From assembly GCA_013813125.1 (NCBI GenBank), contig JACCSH010000190.1, positions 1-6,078 on the forward strand: a stretch of 6,078 bases of DNA. The letters run 5' to 3'. Numbering within the stretch: the stretch's first letter is position 1; each line of letters begins with the position of its first letter. Shown here piece after piece: positions 1 through 6,045 of the stretch. The notes below the pieces were generated by a model. That model was not told where the DNA came from, made no database searches, and saw only the letters and a program-made list of their open reading frames with translations. Source of the DNA: Nocardioidaceae bacterium. Lineage in GTDB: Bacteria; Actinomycetota; Actinomycetes; Propionibacteriales; Nocardioidaceae. The position numbers were made by a program, and so were the translations under genes.

Positions 1-149
1 AGGGTGCGACCCACCATTGAAGCGTGCGGCCCACGAGCGGGAAGCTCTACCAGATGAGGCAGCTCTCCCACCTCGCCGAGGACCGTGTGCATCGAGTCGC
101 GGAAGTCCGCGCCTGGCATGGACCCGAGTCCCGTGGCTCGATGTGTCAC
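1..149 (-). CDS. MetE/UROD-like methionine synthase family protein (5' part only)
   Basis: This is the N-terminal 49 codons of a protein that continues beyond the left edge of the window. The start is taken as GTG at 149-147, which has an AGGG ribosome binding site seven bases upstream (157-160 on the plus strand). Residues 5-16 read ATGLGSMPGADF and a later stretch reads LPHLVELPARGP. These resemble the opening of actinobacterial proteins annotated as vitamin B12-independent methionine synthase family (MetE C-terminal/UROD-like TIM barrel), which typically have a GSxPGxD motif near the start followed by LPxLPELPARGP. An internal ATG (119-117) would cut off the GS motif and is less likely. 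The gene follows mnmA in the same direction after a 166-bp spacer. The catalytic zinc-binding region lies outside the window, so true methionine synthase activity cannot be judged. Family assignment is from recognition of the N-terminus only. Confidence 0.72.
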   Translation of the reverse strand, partial: MTHRATGLGSMPGADFRDSMHTVLGEVGELPHLVELPARGPHASMVGRT

Positions 150-156
150 CCCGCGA

Positions 157-160
157 CCCT
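157..160 (-). promoter_or_regulatory. Ribosome binding site of the MetE-like gene
   Basis: The minus strand reads AGGG followed by seven bases and then GTG. This site is the main reason for choosing GTG at 149 rather than the internal ATG at 119. Confidence 0.5.
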
Positions 161-182
161 AACCGCTCAGCTGCCCCGGTAT

Positions 183-222
183 CTGGCCAAGAGTGGTGTC
201 TCACGCAGCCAGGGCCACGCCA
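183..222 (-). repeat. 40-bp direct repeat, copy B (nearer the MetE-like gene)
   Basis: This copy matches 246-285 at 37 of 40 positions, with a 63-bp period and no similarity in the flanks. All three differences are C/T transitions (G/A on the minus strand). In minus-strand RNA the core at 204-219 can form a 6-bp stem with a CCUG loop, using one U-G and one G-U wobble where the other copy has Watson-Crick pairs. The repeat sits in the spacer between mnmA and the MetE-like gene. It may belong to a dispersed intergenic repeat family or be a remnant of a mobile element end; the window alone cannot show which. Confidence 0.8.
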
Positions 223-245
223 TACACCAATCCCTGAGGTGGCGG

Positions 246-285
246 CTGGTCAAGAGTGGTGTCTCACGTAGCCAGGGCTACGCCA
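246..285 (-). repeat. 40-bp direct repeat, copy A (nearer mnmA)
   Basis: This is the second copy of the repeat, reached first by transcripts leaving mnmA. On the minus strand it reads TGGCGTAGCCCTGGCTACG followed by TGAGACACCACTCTTG. The first part contains a perfect 6-bp stem (CGTAGC/GCTACG) with a four-base loop at 267-282. The second part is identical in both copies. Confidence 0.8.
267..282 (-). terminator. Hairpin downstream of mnmA, possible weak terminator or processing site
   Basis: There is a perfect 6-bp GC-rich stem with loop CCTG, 34 bases past the mnmA stop. No T run follows it on the minus strand, so it is not a canonical intrinsic terminator. Actinobacterial terminators often lack U tracts, so termination or RNA processing is possible but unproven. 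The same element repeats, with wobble pairs, at 204-219. Confidence 0.3.
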
Positions 286-315
286 GACTCGCAAGCTTGG
301 AGCTGCACGGAAGTT

Positions 316-1404
316 TCAGGCTGGAATACGGCGGCGAGCGGACGCGATGGTTGCGCTTCCCACCACCCGGGTGCCGTCGTAGACAACGGCGGCCTGGCCT
401 GGCGCGATGCCGACGGCGGGTTCGATCAGCTCGATCTCGACCTCGCTCCCTACCACCCGGGTGATGGCTCGGTGCTCTTCGCCGTGCGCGCGTAGCTGGA
501 CAGTGCACAGCATGTCCTCGGCCGGAACGCTTCCACACCATCGCGGCTTGCTGCCCACAATGGCGTTGACAGCCAGCTCCTCTCGCGGGCCGACCGTTAC
601 CGTCCCAGAGACCGGTTCGATGTCGAGAACGTAGCGCGGCTTGCCATCCGGCGCGGGTGTCCCGAGGCGCAGGCCCCGGCGCTGACCGATCGTGAAGCCA
701 AACGTCCCCTCGTGGGTGCCGAGCATCTTTCCGGACGTGTCGACGATCTCCCCTCTTCCCGGCCCCAGTCTGTCACGCAACCAACCAGCGGTGTCCCCGT
801 CGGAGATGAAGCAGATGTCGTGGCTGTCGGGTTTCTGGGCCACCGACAGGCCGCGTCGTTCGGCCTCGGCGCGGACCTCGGTCTTGGTCGAGCCACCGAG
901 CGGGAACAGTGAGTGCGAAAGCTGCTGCTGAGTCAGCACGCCCAGCACGTAGGACTGGTCCTTGCCGAGGTCGACGGCACGGTGCATCTCGATCAGCCCG
1001 TCGGGACCGGGGCGGAGTCGGGCGTAGTGCCCGGTGGCCACGGCGTCGAAGCCCAGTGCGAGGCCACGCTCCAGCACCGCGGCGAACTTGATCTTCTCGT
1101 TGCAGCGAAGACAAGGGTTCGGGGTGCGGCCGTCGGCGTACTCGGACACGAAGTCCTCGACCACGAACGCGTGGAACTGCTCGCTCATGTCCCAGACGTA
1201 GAACGGGATGTCGATTACGTCGGCCGCGCGACGAGCATCGTTGGAGTCCTCGATCGTGCAGCATCCCCGCGCGCCGCTGCGGTACGACTGCGGGTTCCGG
1301 GACAGGGCCAGATGTATGCCGGTGACGTCATGGCCCGCTTCGGCTGCCCGTGCGGCCGCGACCGCCGAGTCGACGCCGCCCGACATAGCCGCCAGTACCT
1401 TCAT
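316..1404 (-). CDS. mnmA: tRNA-specific 2-thiouridylase MnmA
   Basis: This cytoplasmic enzyme adenylates U34 of tRNAs for Lys, Glu and Gln and replaces the C2 oxygen with sulfur. The 362-residue length is normal for the family. Visible motifs are the N-terminal PP-loop SGGVDS (residues 8-13) that binds ATP, NPCLRC at 96-101 with the first catalytic cysteine (Cys98), a GHYARL tRNA/substrate segment near 125-130, and DICFI at 196-200 with the second catalytic cysteine (Cys198). [11 protein letters not shown] follows near 238-248. The C-terminal beta-barrel ends in a [13 protein letters not shown] segment (332-344). The ATG overlaps the stop of the upstream cysteine desulfurase as ATGA, and a GGGTGA sequence six bases upstream can serve as the ribosome binding site. 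Translational coupling to its probable sulfur donor is therefore likely. Nothing is missing or broken. Confidence 0.97.
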   Translation of the reverse strand: MKVLAAMSGGVDSAVAAARAAEAGHDVTGIHLALSRNPQSYRSGARGCCTIEDSNDARRAADVIDIPFYVWDMSEQFHAFVVEDFVSEYADGRTPNPCLRCNEKIKFAAVLERGLALGFDAVATGHYARLRPGPDGLIEMHRAVDLGKDQSYVLGVLTQQQLSHSLFPLGGSTKTEVRAEAERRGLSVAQKPDSHDICFISDGDTAGWLRDRLGPGRGEIVDTSGKMLGTHEGTFGFTIGQRRGLRLGTPAPDGKPRYVLDIEPVSGTVTVGPREELAVNAIVGSKPRWCGSVPAEDMLCTVQLRAHGEEHRAITRVVGSEVEIELIEPAVGIAPGQAAVVYDGTRVVGSATIASARRRIPA

Positions 1405-2687
1405 GCGGATTCACCCGCCGCCTGGGTGCCTGCGCCGGCCCAGCCGCCGGCCGCCCCCTGACCCGCCGCTCGAGCACGCTGGACAGCGGGTCCGATCGCC
1501 TCGACGAGCCGCTCGACGTGCGCCCCCGTCGTGGTGCGACCAAGTGAGAACCGCAGCGACGCTCGGGCCGTCGCCTCGTCTCGACCCATGGCGAGCAGCA
1601 CGTGTGATGCCTGAGGCACACCTGCCGAACACGCCGACCCGGTTGAGCACTCGATGCGCTGAGCGTCCAGCAACATCAGCAAAGAGTCGCCCTCACATCC
1701 GGGAAACGTGAAATGCGCGTTTCCCGGCAGGCGCCCGGTGCCGAGAGCGCCGTTGAGCTGTGCGTCCGGTACGGCGTCGTACACGCCCGCGATGAGCGCG
1801 TCACGCAGCTCACCCAGCTCCACCACCCGGCTCGGCTGGGCCTTGACGGCGAGCTCAGTCGCGAGCGCGAAGCCGACGATGGCCGGTGCATCAAGCGTGC
1901 CGGAACGAACGTCGCGTTCTTGCCCACCGCCGTGCAGGAGAGCCACCAGGTCGGCCTCGCGGCGCAGCATCAGCGCACCAACGCCGAACGGCCCACCGAT
2001 CTTGTGGCCCGTCACCGTCATCGCATCCACGTCGACCCCCGCGAAGTCCACAGGTACTTGACCGAGCGCTTGGACTGCGTCGGTGTGCACCGGGATTCCG
2101 TAGCGGCCGGCGACGGCGACGACATCTTCGATCGGCTGCAGCGTGCCGACCTCGTTGTTAGCCCACATCACGCTGACCAGCGCCACGCTTTCGGGGTCGC
2201 GCTCGATCGACGTACGCAACGTCTCGACCGACAGGCGGCCGTCTGAGTCGACGGGCAGTAGCTCGACCTCAGCCTCCTCATGGGTGGCGAGCCAGTGCGA
2301 CGGGTCGAGCACGGCATGGTGCTCGACGGCGGTTGTCAGGATTCGAGTCCGGCGCGCGTCGGTCAGACGGCGGGACCAGTAAAAGCCCTTGACGGCGAGG
2401 TTGTCGGCTTCAGTGCCACCGGATGTGAATACCACTTCAGACGGACGGGCCCCTAGCGCCGCGGCTACCGCCTCGCGCGACTCCTCGACGACGCGACGAG
2501 CCGCCCGACCTGAGCCGTGTAAGGACGAGGCGTTCCCGAGGCGCGCCAACTGCGCGGCCATCGCGTCGACCACCTCAGGGTAGATCGGCGTGGTGGCCGC
2601 GTGGTCGAGGTAGGCCACCGACGCGGGCGATTCGTCGCTCATCTGCACACAAGGGTAGTCGCCACCTGAGGCGCCGGCAGCCACCAT
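1401..2687 (-). CDS. Class I cysteine desulfurase (IscS/NifS-like)
   Basis: This PLP enzyme converts cysteine to alanine and carries the sulfur as a persulfide; the neighbouring MnmA is its likely client. Using the ATG at 2687 (428 residues), the motifs are DHAATTP (28-34), SGGTEADN (89-96), the PLP-stacking histidine in VEHHAV (His123), WANNEVGT (175-182), HTDAVQ (201-206), the PLP lysine in TGHKIGGP (Lys229), and the persulfide cysteine in STGSACSAG (Cys353). The final 30 or so residues are an Ala/Gly-rich tail beyond the conserved fold. Start choice: ATG 2687 has GAGGG seven bases upstream. The ATG at 2642, giving a protein that begins MSDESP, fits the short N-terminus usual in this family but has no evident ribosome binding site. 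Either could be real. The final bases overlap mnmA by 4 bp. The sequence does not say whether it also serves Fe-S cluster assembly. Confidence 0.95.
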   Translation of the reverse strand: MVAAGASGGDYPCVQMSDESPASVAYLDHAATTPIYPEVVDAMAAQLARLGNASSLHGSGRAARRVVEESREAVAAALGARPSEVVFTSGGTEADNLAVKGFYWSRRLTDARRTRILTTAVEHHAVLDPSHWLATHEEAEVELLPVDSDGRLSVETLRTSIERDPESVALVSVMWANNEVGTLQPIEDVVAVAGRYGIPVHTDAVQALGQVPVDFAGVDVDAMTVTGHKIGGPFGVGALMLRREADLVALLHGGGQERDVRSGTLDAPAIVGFALATELAVKAQPSRVVELGELRDALIAGVYDAVPDAQLNGALGTGRLPGNAHFTFPGCEGDSLLMLLDAQRIECSTGSACSAGVPQASHVLLAMGRDEATARASLRFSLGRTTTGAHVERLVEAIGPAVQRARAAGQGAAGGWAGAGTQAAGESA

Positions 2688-2693
2688 TGCCGG
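2674..2693 (-). other. Stem-loop around the upstream desulfurase start codon
   Basis: CCGGCA at 2674-2679 and TGCCGG at 2688-2693 form a perfect 6-bp stem with an 8-base loop. On the minus strand the candidate ATG (2687-2685) lies in the loop, directly after the stem's first arm. It could be the end structure of the gluconokinase transcript (no T run follows) or could modulate initiation. It may also be chance in GC-rich DNA. Confidence 0.3.
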
Positions 2694-2694
2694 A

Positions 2695-2699
2695 CCCTC
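2695..2699 (-). promoter_or_regulatory. Ribosome binding site favouring the upstream start of the desulfurase
   Basis: The minus strand reads GAGGG, then seven bases, then ATG (2687). This is the best Shine-Dalgarno match near either candidate start and supports the 428-residue form over the start at 2642. Confidence 0.45.
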
Positions 2700-2735
2700 A
2701 CTTCGGAGCTCGGCGCTCAGCCCGCGTCGGTTGGG

Positions 2736-3326
2736 TCAAGCGTCTGTTCCACCGATCCGACGTACGACGCCCGCCATGAATCTGGCAACGATCTCATCGG
2801 GTGGCTTGCTGGTCTCCTCAGTGATCGCGTGCTCGTCGCTTTCAGGAGGTTCCAGCTCTTCGAACTGCGACCGCAGCAGCGATGCCGGCATGAAGTGGCC
2901 CTCCCGTCCGGCCATTCGCTCCTCGATCAGCTCCGCGCTGCCGCTCAGATGCAACAACCAGAGGTCTTCGGCGTGGCCTCGCAGAACATCGCGATGACTT
3001 CGCTTCAGTGCCGAACAGGTCACCACCGCGCCTTCCTGCCTGTGAGTGGCGAGCCAGTCACCTATGGAGTGCAACCACGGCAACCGGTCGGTGTCGGTCA
3101 GCGCGATGCCGGCAGACATCTTCTCCCGGTTGTCGGCGCTGTGAAAGTCGTCTGCGTCGGCGTACTCGACCCCGAGCCGCTCCGCCAACATTTTTCCGAC
3201 GGTGCTCTTGCCTGAGCCCGACACGCCCATCACGACGACTCGTTGGCCGGCCAGCCTGATGGCGTCGGCCACTTCGGCGGTGGCGTGTTGGTCTCTTGGG
3301 CTTTCGACATGCCCCGAACCTGTCAT
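2736..3326 (-). CDS. Gluconokinase (GntK family)
   Basis: This kinase phosphorylates D-gluconate with ATP to 6-phosphogluconate, feeding the pentose phosphate route. The 196-residue protein has a P-loop GVSGSGKST at 34-42. ADADDFHSADNREKMSAG near 56-73 and the LTDTDRLPWL segment (76-85) are hallmark substrate and lid motifs of the small bacterial/eukaryotic GntK family. TCSALKR (103-109) and GREGHFMPASLL (140-151) followed by QFEELEP complete the pattern. The roughly 28 residues before the P-loop strand are longer than in the E. coli enzymes and not conserved-looking. No better internal ATG exists before the P-loop, so the ATG at 3326 is kept. No gluconate transporter or GntR-type regulator lies in the window, so gluconate supply is unexplained. 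It is divergent from the ABC-F gene, and the desulfurase follows 48 bp downstream in the same direction, so read-through is possible. Confidence 0.93.
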   Translation of the reverse strand: MTGSGHVESPRDQHATAEVADAIRLAGQRVVVMGVSGSGKSTVGKMLAERLGVEYADADDFHSADNREKMSAGIALTDTDRLPWLHSIGDWLATHRQEGAVVTCSALKRSHRDVLRGHAEDLWLLHLSGSAELIEERMAGREGHFMPASLLRSQFEELEPPESDEHAITEETSKPPDEIVARFMAGVVRRIGGTDA

Positions 3327-3342
3327 CTGCCCACTGTGACAG
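3320..3342 (-). other. Stem-loop over the gluconokinase start
   Basis: CTGTCA (3320-3325) and TGACAG (3337-3342) are perfect 6-bp inverted arms separated by 11 bases. In the minus-strand mRNA the GTGGG ribosome binding region is in the loop, while the U and G of the AUG pair in the stem. It is a candidate initiation-control structure or a protein site; the evidence is geometry only. Confidence 0.25.
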
Positions 3343-3351
3343 AACCAATTC

Positions 3352-3367
3352 GGTCGACCCGTCGACC
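3352..3367. promoter_or_regulatory. 16-bp inverted repeat, candidate operator between divergent genes
   Basis: GGTCGACCCGTCGACC is a perfect 7-2-7 inverted repeat; because each half is itself nearly palindromic it is also a tandem 8-bp repeat (GTCGACCC at 3353-3360 and 3361-3368). It overlaps the -35 element proposed for the ABC-F gene and lies about 25 bp upstream of the gluconokinase start. A dimeric repressor bound here could control one or both divergent genes. No regulator gene is in the window. Confidence 0.4.
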
Positions 3368-3382
3368 CCGCGGCTCTACACT
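3354..3382 (+). promoter_or_regulatory. Sigma70-like promoter for the ABC-F gene
   Basis: The candidate -35 TCGACC (3354-3359) and -10 TACACT (3377-3382) are separated by 17 bp. Transcription would begin near 3388-3390, two to four bases before an ATG at 3392. The -10 is a good actinobacterial TANNNT box; the -35 is only moderate. Confidence 0.45.
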
Positions 3383-3391
3383 CGACCTGTC

Positions 3392-3403
3392 ATGTGGATC
3401 TGA
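3392..3403 (+). CDS. Three-codon upstream ORF (Met-Trp-Ile-stop) in the ABC-F leader
   Basis: ATG TGG ATC TGA begins within a few bases of the predicted transcription start and would be translated leaderless or nearly so. It is out of frame with the ABC-F gene and ends 68 bases before its ATG. Its last codons form part of the first leader hairpin (3396-3413). Short leader peptides controlling ABC-F resistance genes by ribosome stalling are known in other bacteria. That this one is translated is inference, and a three-codon ORF can easily arise by chance. Confidence 0.3.
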   Translation: MWI

Positions 3404-3475
3404 ACATCAGTCCTACTCGCGTCCGCGGCTTTGTCTCCCGGCGAGTGAACCACATCCTTGCGGTGGTCCTGATGT
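3396..3475 (+). promoter_or_regulatory. Structured 5' leader of the ABC-F gene, candidate translational attenuator
   Basis: Three hairpins follow one another. The first is 3396-3413, arms GGATCTGA/TCAGTCC, seven pairs with one bulged T and an ACA loop. The second is 3414-3447, TACTCGC/GCGAGTG, six Watson-Crick pairs plus one wobble and a 20-base loop. The third is 3449-3467, ACCAC/GTGGT, which pairs with the GGTGG ribosome binding sequence at 3462-3466. A competing pairing also exists: ACATCAG (3404-3410) is exactly complementary to CTGATGT (3469-3475), which contains the ABC-F ATG (3472-3474). Forming the first hairpin would prevent that start-codon pairing. The layout fits an attenuator, but it is inferred from base pairing alone. 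Confidence 0.4.
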
Positions 3476-5070
3476 CTTTCCTCACCTCTCTCGTCGCCCG
3501 CGACATCTCCAAGGCGTACGGCGACCGACTCGTTCTCGACGGTGTCGACCTGGTCGCCAACCCCGGCCAGCACCTCGGTCTGGTCGGCGAGAACGGCATT
3601 GGCAAGTCCACCTTGTTGCGTCTCCTCGGCGGCACTGAGAGTCTCGACAGCGGAGAAATCTCGCGCCCGCAGGACGTGGGCTACCTCGGGCAAGAACCGG
3701 AGTTTCCCGCCGGTGCAACGGTCGCCGATGTGCTCGCCGAGGCGCTGGCCCCGCTGCACGAGTCCGTACGGCGGCTTGAACAGCTCGCCTGCCGCATCCA
3801 GGAACCAGGTGCAGCAGGTGACTACGACCGCGCCCTCGCCTGGGCCCAGCGCCACGACGCGTGGGACGCCGACCGGCGTGCTGAGCTGGCGCTGGCCCGC
3901 CTGGGACTGGGCCGCCTACCGGCAGATCGCCGGGTCGCCGAGATGTCAGGCGGTGAGCGCACCCGCCTCTGCCTCGCTTTGCTCATCGGCCGAAAGCCCG
4001 ACTGCCTGCTGCTCGACGAACCAACCAACCACCTCGACGACGAAGCGATGGAGTTCCTTGAACGGTTTCTGCTCGATCAGCCAGGCGTCGTCGTCGTGGC
4101 CAGCCATGACCGGGTCCTGCTCGACAGAGTCTGCTCGGTGATCGTGGACCTCGACCCCTCCCACTTCGGTGTCGACGGCGAAGGCGGACGACGCTACCGG
4201 GGCGGCTTCACGGCATATCTGCGCCACAAGCAGCGCGCCCGCCAGCAGTGGGAGGAGGCGTTCCTTCGCCAGCAAGAGGAACTGGGTCGGCTTCGCCTCG
4301 CCGCCGCGACCACTGCTCGGCAGGTCGCGCATGACCGCCCGCCGCGCGACGGCGACAAGTTCATTTACTCCTTCAAGGGGGCGAACGTGCAGGCCACGAT
4401 TCGCCGTCGTGTCCGCGAAGCCGAGCAGCGAATTCAGATGCTTGAGCGGAGCCGAGTGCCCGAGCCACCGAGACCGCTCGCGTTCGATTCACCGATCACT
4501 TCGCAGCCCTCGTCACGGGCCCGGATCCACATCAGCGATCTGCGGGTCGATGGTCGACTCCGACTCGACCGCCTCGAGGTCTCGGCAGGAGAGCACCTGC
4601 TCGTCTGCGGCGCCAACGGGTCAGGAAAGTCGACGCTGCTGGGCGTCCTGGCTGGTCGCCTGCCTGCAGACCAGGGTCAGGTCACCGTGTCGGGGGGGCG
4701 CGTCGAGCTGCTTCCTCAGCACGTCCGCTTCAGCCGACCCGAGATCAGCGCAGACCGGCTATTCGCCGCCATGGTCGGTGAGCAGGGTCGGAATCTGGGT
4801 GACGTGGGTCTTCTGCATCCTCGCGACTTGCGCCAACCGGTGGGCGTGCTCAGCGTCGGTCAGCAGCGTCGCCTCGCACTCGCCGTGCTCGTGGCCCGGC
4901 AACCTGACCTGCTGCTGCTCGACGAGCCCACCAACTCCATCTCGCTGGCACTGGCATCAGAGCTCGAGTCTGCCCTCGAACGCTCGCCGGGTACGGTCGT
5001 CGTGGCGAGCCATGATAGGTGGTTGCGCCAGCGCTGGAGCGGCTCGATGTATCGGCTTGATGTCGGATGA
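3472..5070 (+). CDS. ABC-F ATPase, actinomycete ribosome-protection (antibiotic-resistance) type
   Basis: This is a soluble twin-ATPase protein with no membrane segments. ABC-F proteins bind the ribosomal E site and reach toward the peptidyl-transferase centre; this branch commonly confers macrolide/lincosamide/streptogramin or related resistance. From ATG 3472 it has 532 residues. Domain 1 has Walker [10 protein letters not shown] (39-47), signature MSGGERTR (158-165), Walker [12 protein letters not shown] (179-189) and SHDR (211-214). The charged inter-domain linker (about 240-350) contains [17 protein letters not shown] (287-303), similar to the actinomycete resistance subgroup (TlrC/VarM-like). 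Domain 2 has GANGSGKST (380-388), a variant signature LSVGQQRR (460-467), [11 protein letters not shown] (481-491) and SHDR (513-516). Both Walker B glutamates are present. An in-frame GTG at 3394 would add 26 residues, but related proteins start close to the [13 protein letters not shown] segment and the ATG has GGTGG five bases upstream. The drug, if any, cannot be named; a housekeeping stall-relief role is possible. Confidence 0.92.
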   Translation: MSFLTSLVARDISKAYGDRLVLDGVDLVANPGQHLGLVGENGIGKSTLLRLLGGTESLDSGEISRPQDVGYLGQEPEFPAGATVADVLAEALAPLHESVRRLEQLACRIQEPGAAGDYDRALAWAQRHDAWDADRRAELALARLGLGRLPADRRVAEMSGGERTRLCLALLIGRKPDCLLLDEPTNHLDDEAMEFLERFLLDQPGVVVVASHDRVLLDRVCSVIVDLDPSHFGVDGEGGRRYRGGFTAYLRHKQRARQQWEEAFLRQQEELGRLRLAAATTARQVAHDRPPRDGDKFIYSFKGANVQATIRRRVREAEQRIQMLERSRVPEPPRPLAFDSPITSQPSSRARIHISDLRVDGRLRLDRLEVSAGEHLLVCGANGSGKSTLLGVLAGRLPADQGQVTVSGGRVELLPQHVRFSRPEISADRLFAAMVGEQGRNLGDVGLLHPRDLRQPVGVLSVGQQRRLALAVLVARQPDLLLLDEPTNSISLALASELESALERSPGTVVVASHDRWLRQRWSGSMYRLDVG

Positions 5071-5077
5071 CTCAAGC
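5055..5077. terminator. Inverted repeat spanning both convergent stop codons, possible bidirectional terminator
   Basis: GCTTGA (5055-5060) and TCAAGC (5072-5077) are perfect 6-bp arms with an 11-base loop; on the plus strand TTT follows at once. The ABC-F stop (5068-5070) is in the loop and the etfA stop (5072-5074 complement) is in the arm. The stem is short and the T run minimal, so this is a weak candidate, but it is the only one where both genes end. Confidence 0.3.
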
Positions 5078-6028
5078 TTTGCGGGCAAGCGCCTGCTCCG
5101 TGGCCGATGTGAGCACGCTGTGGAGGTCTCCCACGACGCCGAAGTCGACTAGCTCGAAGATGGGCGACTCAGCGTCTTTGTTGATGGCGACGATGGTCTT
5201 CGATGTCTGCATGCCGGCTCGGTGCTGGATCGCTCCGGAGATGCCCGCCGCAACATAGAGCTGCGGCGAGACCGTCTTTCCGGTCTGGCCGATCTGGTAG
5301 GCGTGGGGATACCAGCCCGCGTCGACCGCGGCCCGTGACGCTCCGACCGCGCCGCCCAACGCGTCGGCGAAAGCCTCAACACTGGCGAAGTCGCCACCCG
5401 TGCCACGCCCCCCGGAGACCACGATGGCAGCCTCGTTGAGCTCTGGCCGGCCGGTGGGCTCGCGCGGACTACGCTCGACGATCCTTGCCGTCTTCGCTGT
5501 GTGGCTGATCTCGACGTCGACGGCCTGCTCCTCAGCAGCGCCGTCAGCGAGCTCCGGTGTCACGGCATTGGGTTTCACAGTGACAATGGGAGTCCCTTTA
5601 GTGACCGTCGCGGTCACGGTGTAGGCGCCGGCGAAGACCGACTGAATCGTGGTGAGGCGACCGTCCCTCGGCTGGACGTCGACCGCATCCGTGATCAGAC
5701 CCGAGCTGGTCTTTATCGCCAATCGGCCGGCGATCTCCTTGCCCTCGGCGTTCGAGGCGATCAGGACTGCTGCCGGCTGCTGTCGTTGTACGAGCTGCGC
5801 CAATGCTTCGGCTTTAGGTGCCACCAGAAAGTCTTTCAGGTCCGTCGAGTCGAGCACGTAGATGCGCTCGGCGCCGTAGCGCTTCAGCGAATCGCGTGCC
5901 GCGTCGATCTCGGAACCGATGAAAACGGCCGAGGGCTCACCGAGGCGTCGGGCGATCGTCAACAGCTCGGACGTGGTCTTGCGGACCGCGCCGTCGACGT
6001 GGTCGACGAGAACAAGGACCTCGCTCAT
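5072..6028 (-). CDS. etfA: Electron transfer flavoprotein, alpha subunit (EtfA/FixB)
   Basis: EtfA binds FAD and, with EtfB, accepts electrons from acyl-CoA and other dehydrogenases in the cytoplasm and passes them to the respiratory chain. The 318 residues are the usual length. The N-terminal alpha/beta domain starts [10 protein letters not shown]. The C-terminal FAD domain shows [10 protein letters not shown] (203-212), [12 protein letters not shown] (230-241), [14 protein letters not shown] (245-258), [12 protein letters not shown] (262-273) and the [19 protein letters not shown] region (279-297), all signature FAD contacts. The etfB stop lies 17 bases upstream, so the two are certainly one operon. 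The spacer has only a weak AAGCGAG purine stretch as ribosome binding site. The gene converges on the ABC-F gene with one base between stops. No defect is visible. Confidence 0.97.
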   Translation of the reverse strand: MSEVLVLVDHVDGAVRKTTSELLTIARRLGEPSAVFIGSEIDAARDSLKRYGAERIYVLDSTDLKDFLVAPKAEALAQLVQRQQPAAVLIASNAEGKEIAGRLAIKTSSGLITDAVDVQPRDGRLTTIQSVFAGAYTVTATVTKGTPIVTVKPNAVTPELADGAAEEQAVDVEISHTAKTARIVERSPREPTGRPELNEAAIVVSGGRGTGGDFASVEAFADALGGAVGASRAAVDAGWYPHAYQIGQTGKTVSPQLYVAAGISGAIQHRAGMQTSKTIVAINKDAESPIFELVDFGVVGDLHSVLTSATEQALARKA

Positions 6029-6045
6029 GAATTGGACACTCGCTT

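Noticed and set aside
4..34. Short direct repeat GTGCGACCCAC / GTGCGGCCCAC with a 20-bp period
   Set aside because: It lies inside the MetE-like coding sequence, the period is not a multiple of three, and no further copies follow; most likely chance in GC-rich coding DNA.
38..60. tRNA D-arm-like string (minus strand CTCATCTGGTAGAGC followed by TTCCCGCTCGT)
   Set aside because: The following bases do not form an anticodon stem, T-arm or acceptor, and the same bases are read as the LPHLVELPAR segment of the MetE-like protein.
24..464. 146-codon plus-strand frame across the repeat region
   Set aside because: It crosses the MetE-like gene, both repeats and the end of mnmA in antisense and has no recognisable content.
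913..1461. 182-codon open frame on the plus strand, antisense to mnmA
   Set aside because: The protein has no recognisable motif and fully overlaps a well-supported gene; long antisense frames are expected in high-GC DNA.
3394..3471. GTG start giving the ABC-F protein 26 extra N-terminal residues
   Set aside because: Related proteins begin close to the first beta strand, ATG 3472 has GGTGG at good spacing, and the GTG lies only a few bases from the predicted transcript start. It is not fully excluded, because the stretch is open and its third-position G/C is similar to the gene.
3376..3855. 159-codon open frame on the minus strand, antisense to the ABC-F gene and across its promoter
   Set aside because: It mirrors the ABC-F codons, shows no family motif and would run through the divergent regulatory region.
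4169..5152. 327-codon open frame on the plus strand overlapping the ABC-F gene in another frame
   Set aside because: Its Ser/Arg/Cys-rich composition is typical of a frame-shifted shadow, and the ABC-F frame has all the catalytic motifs.
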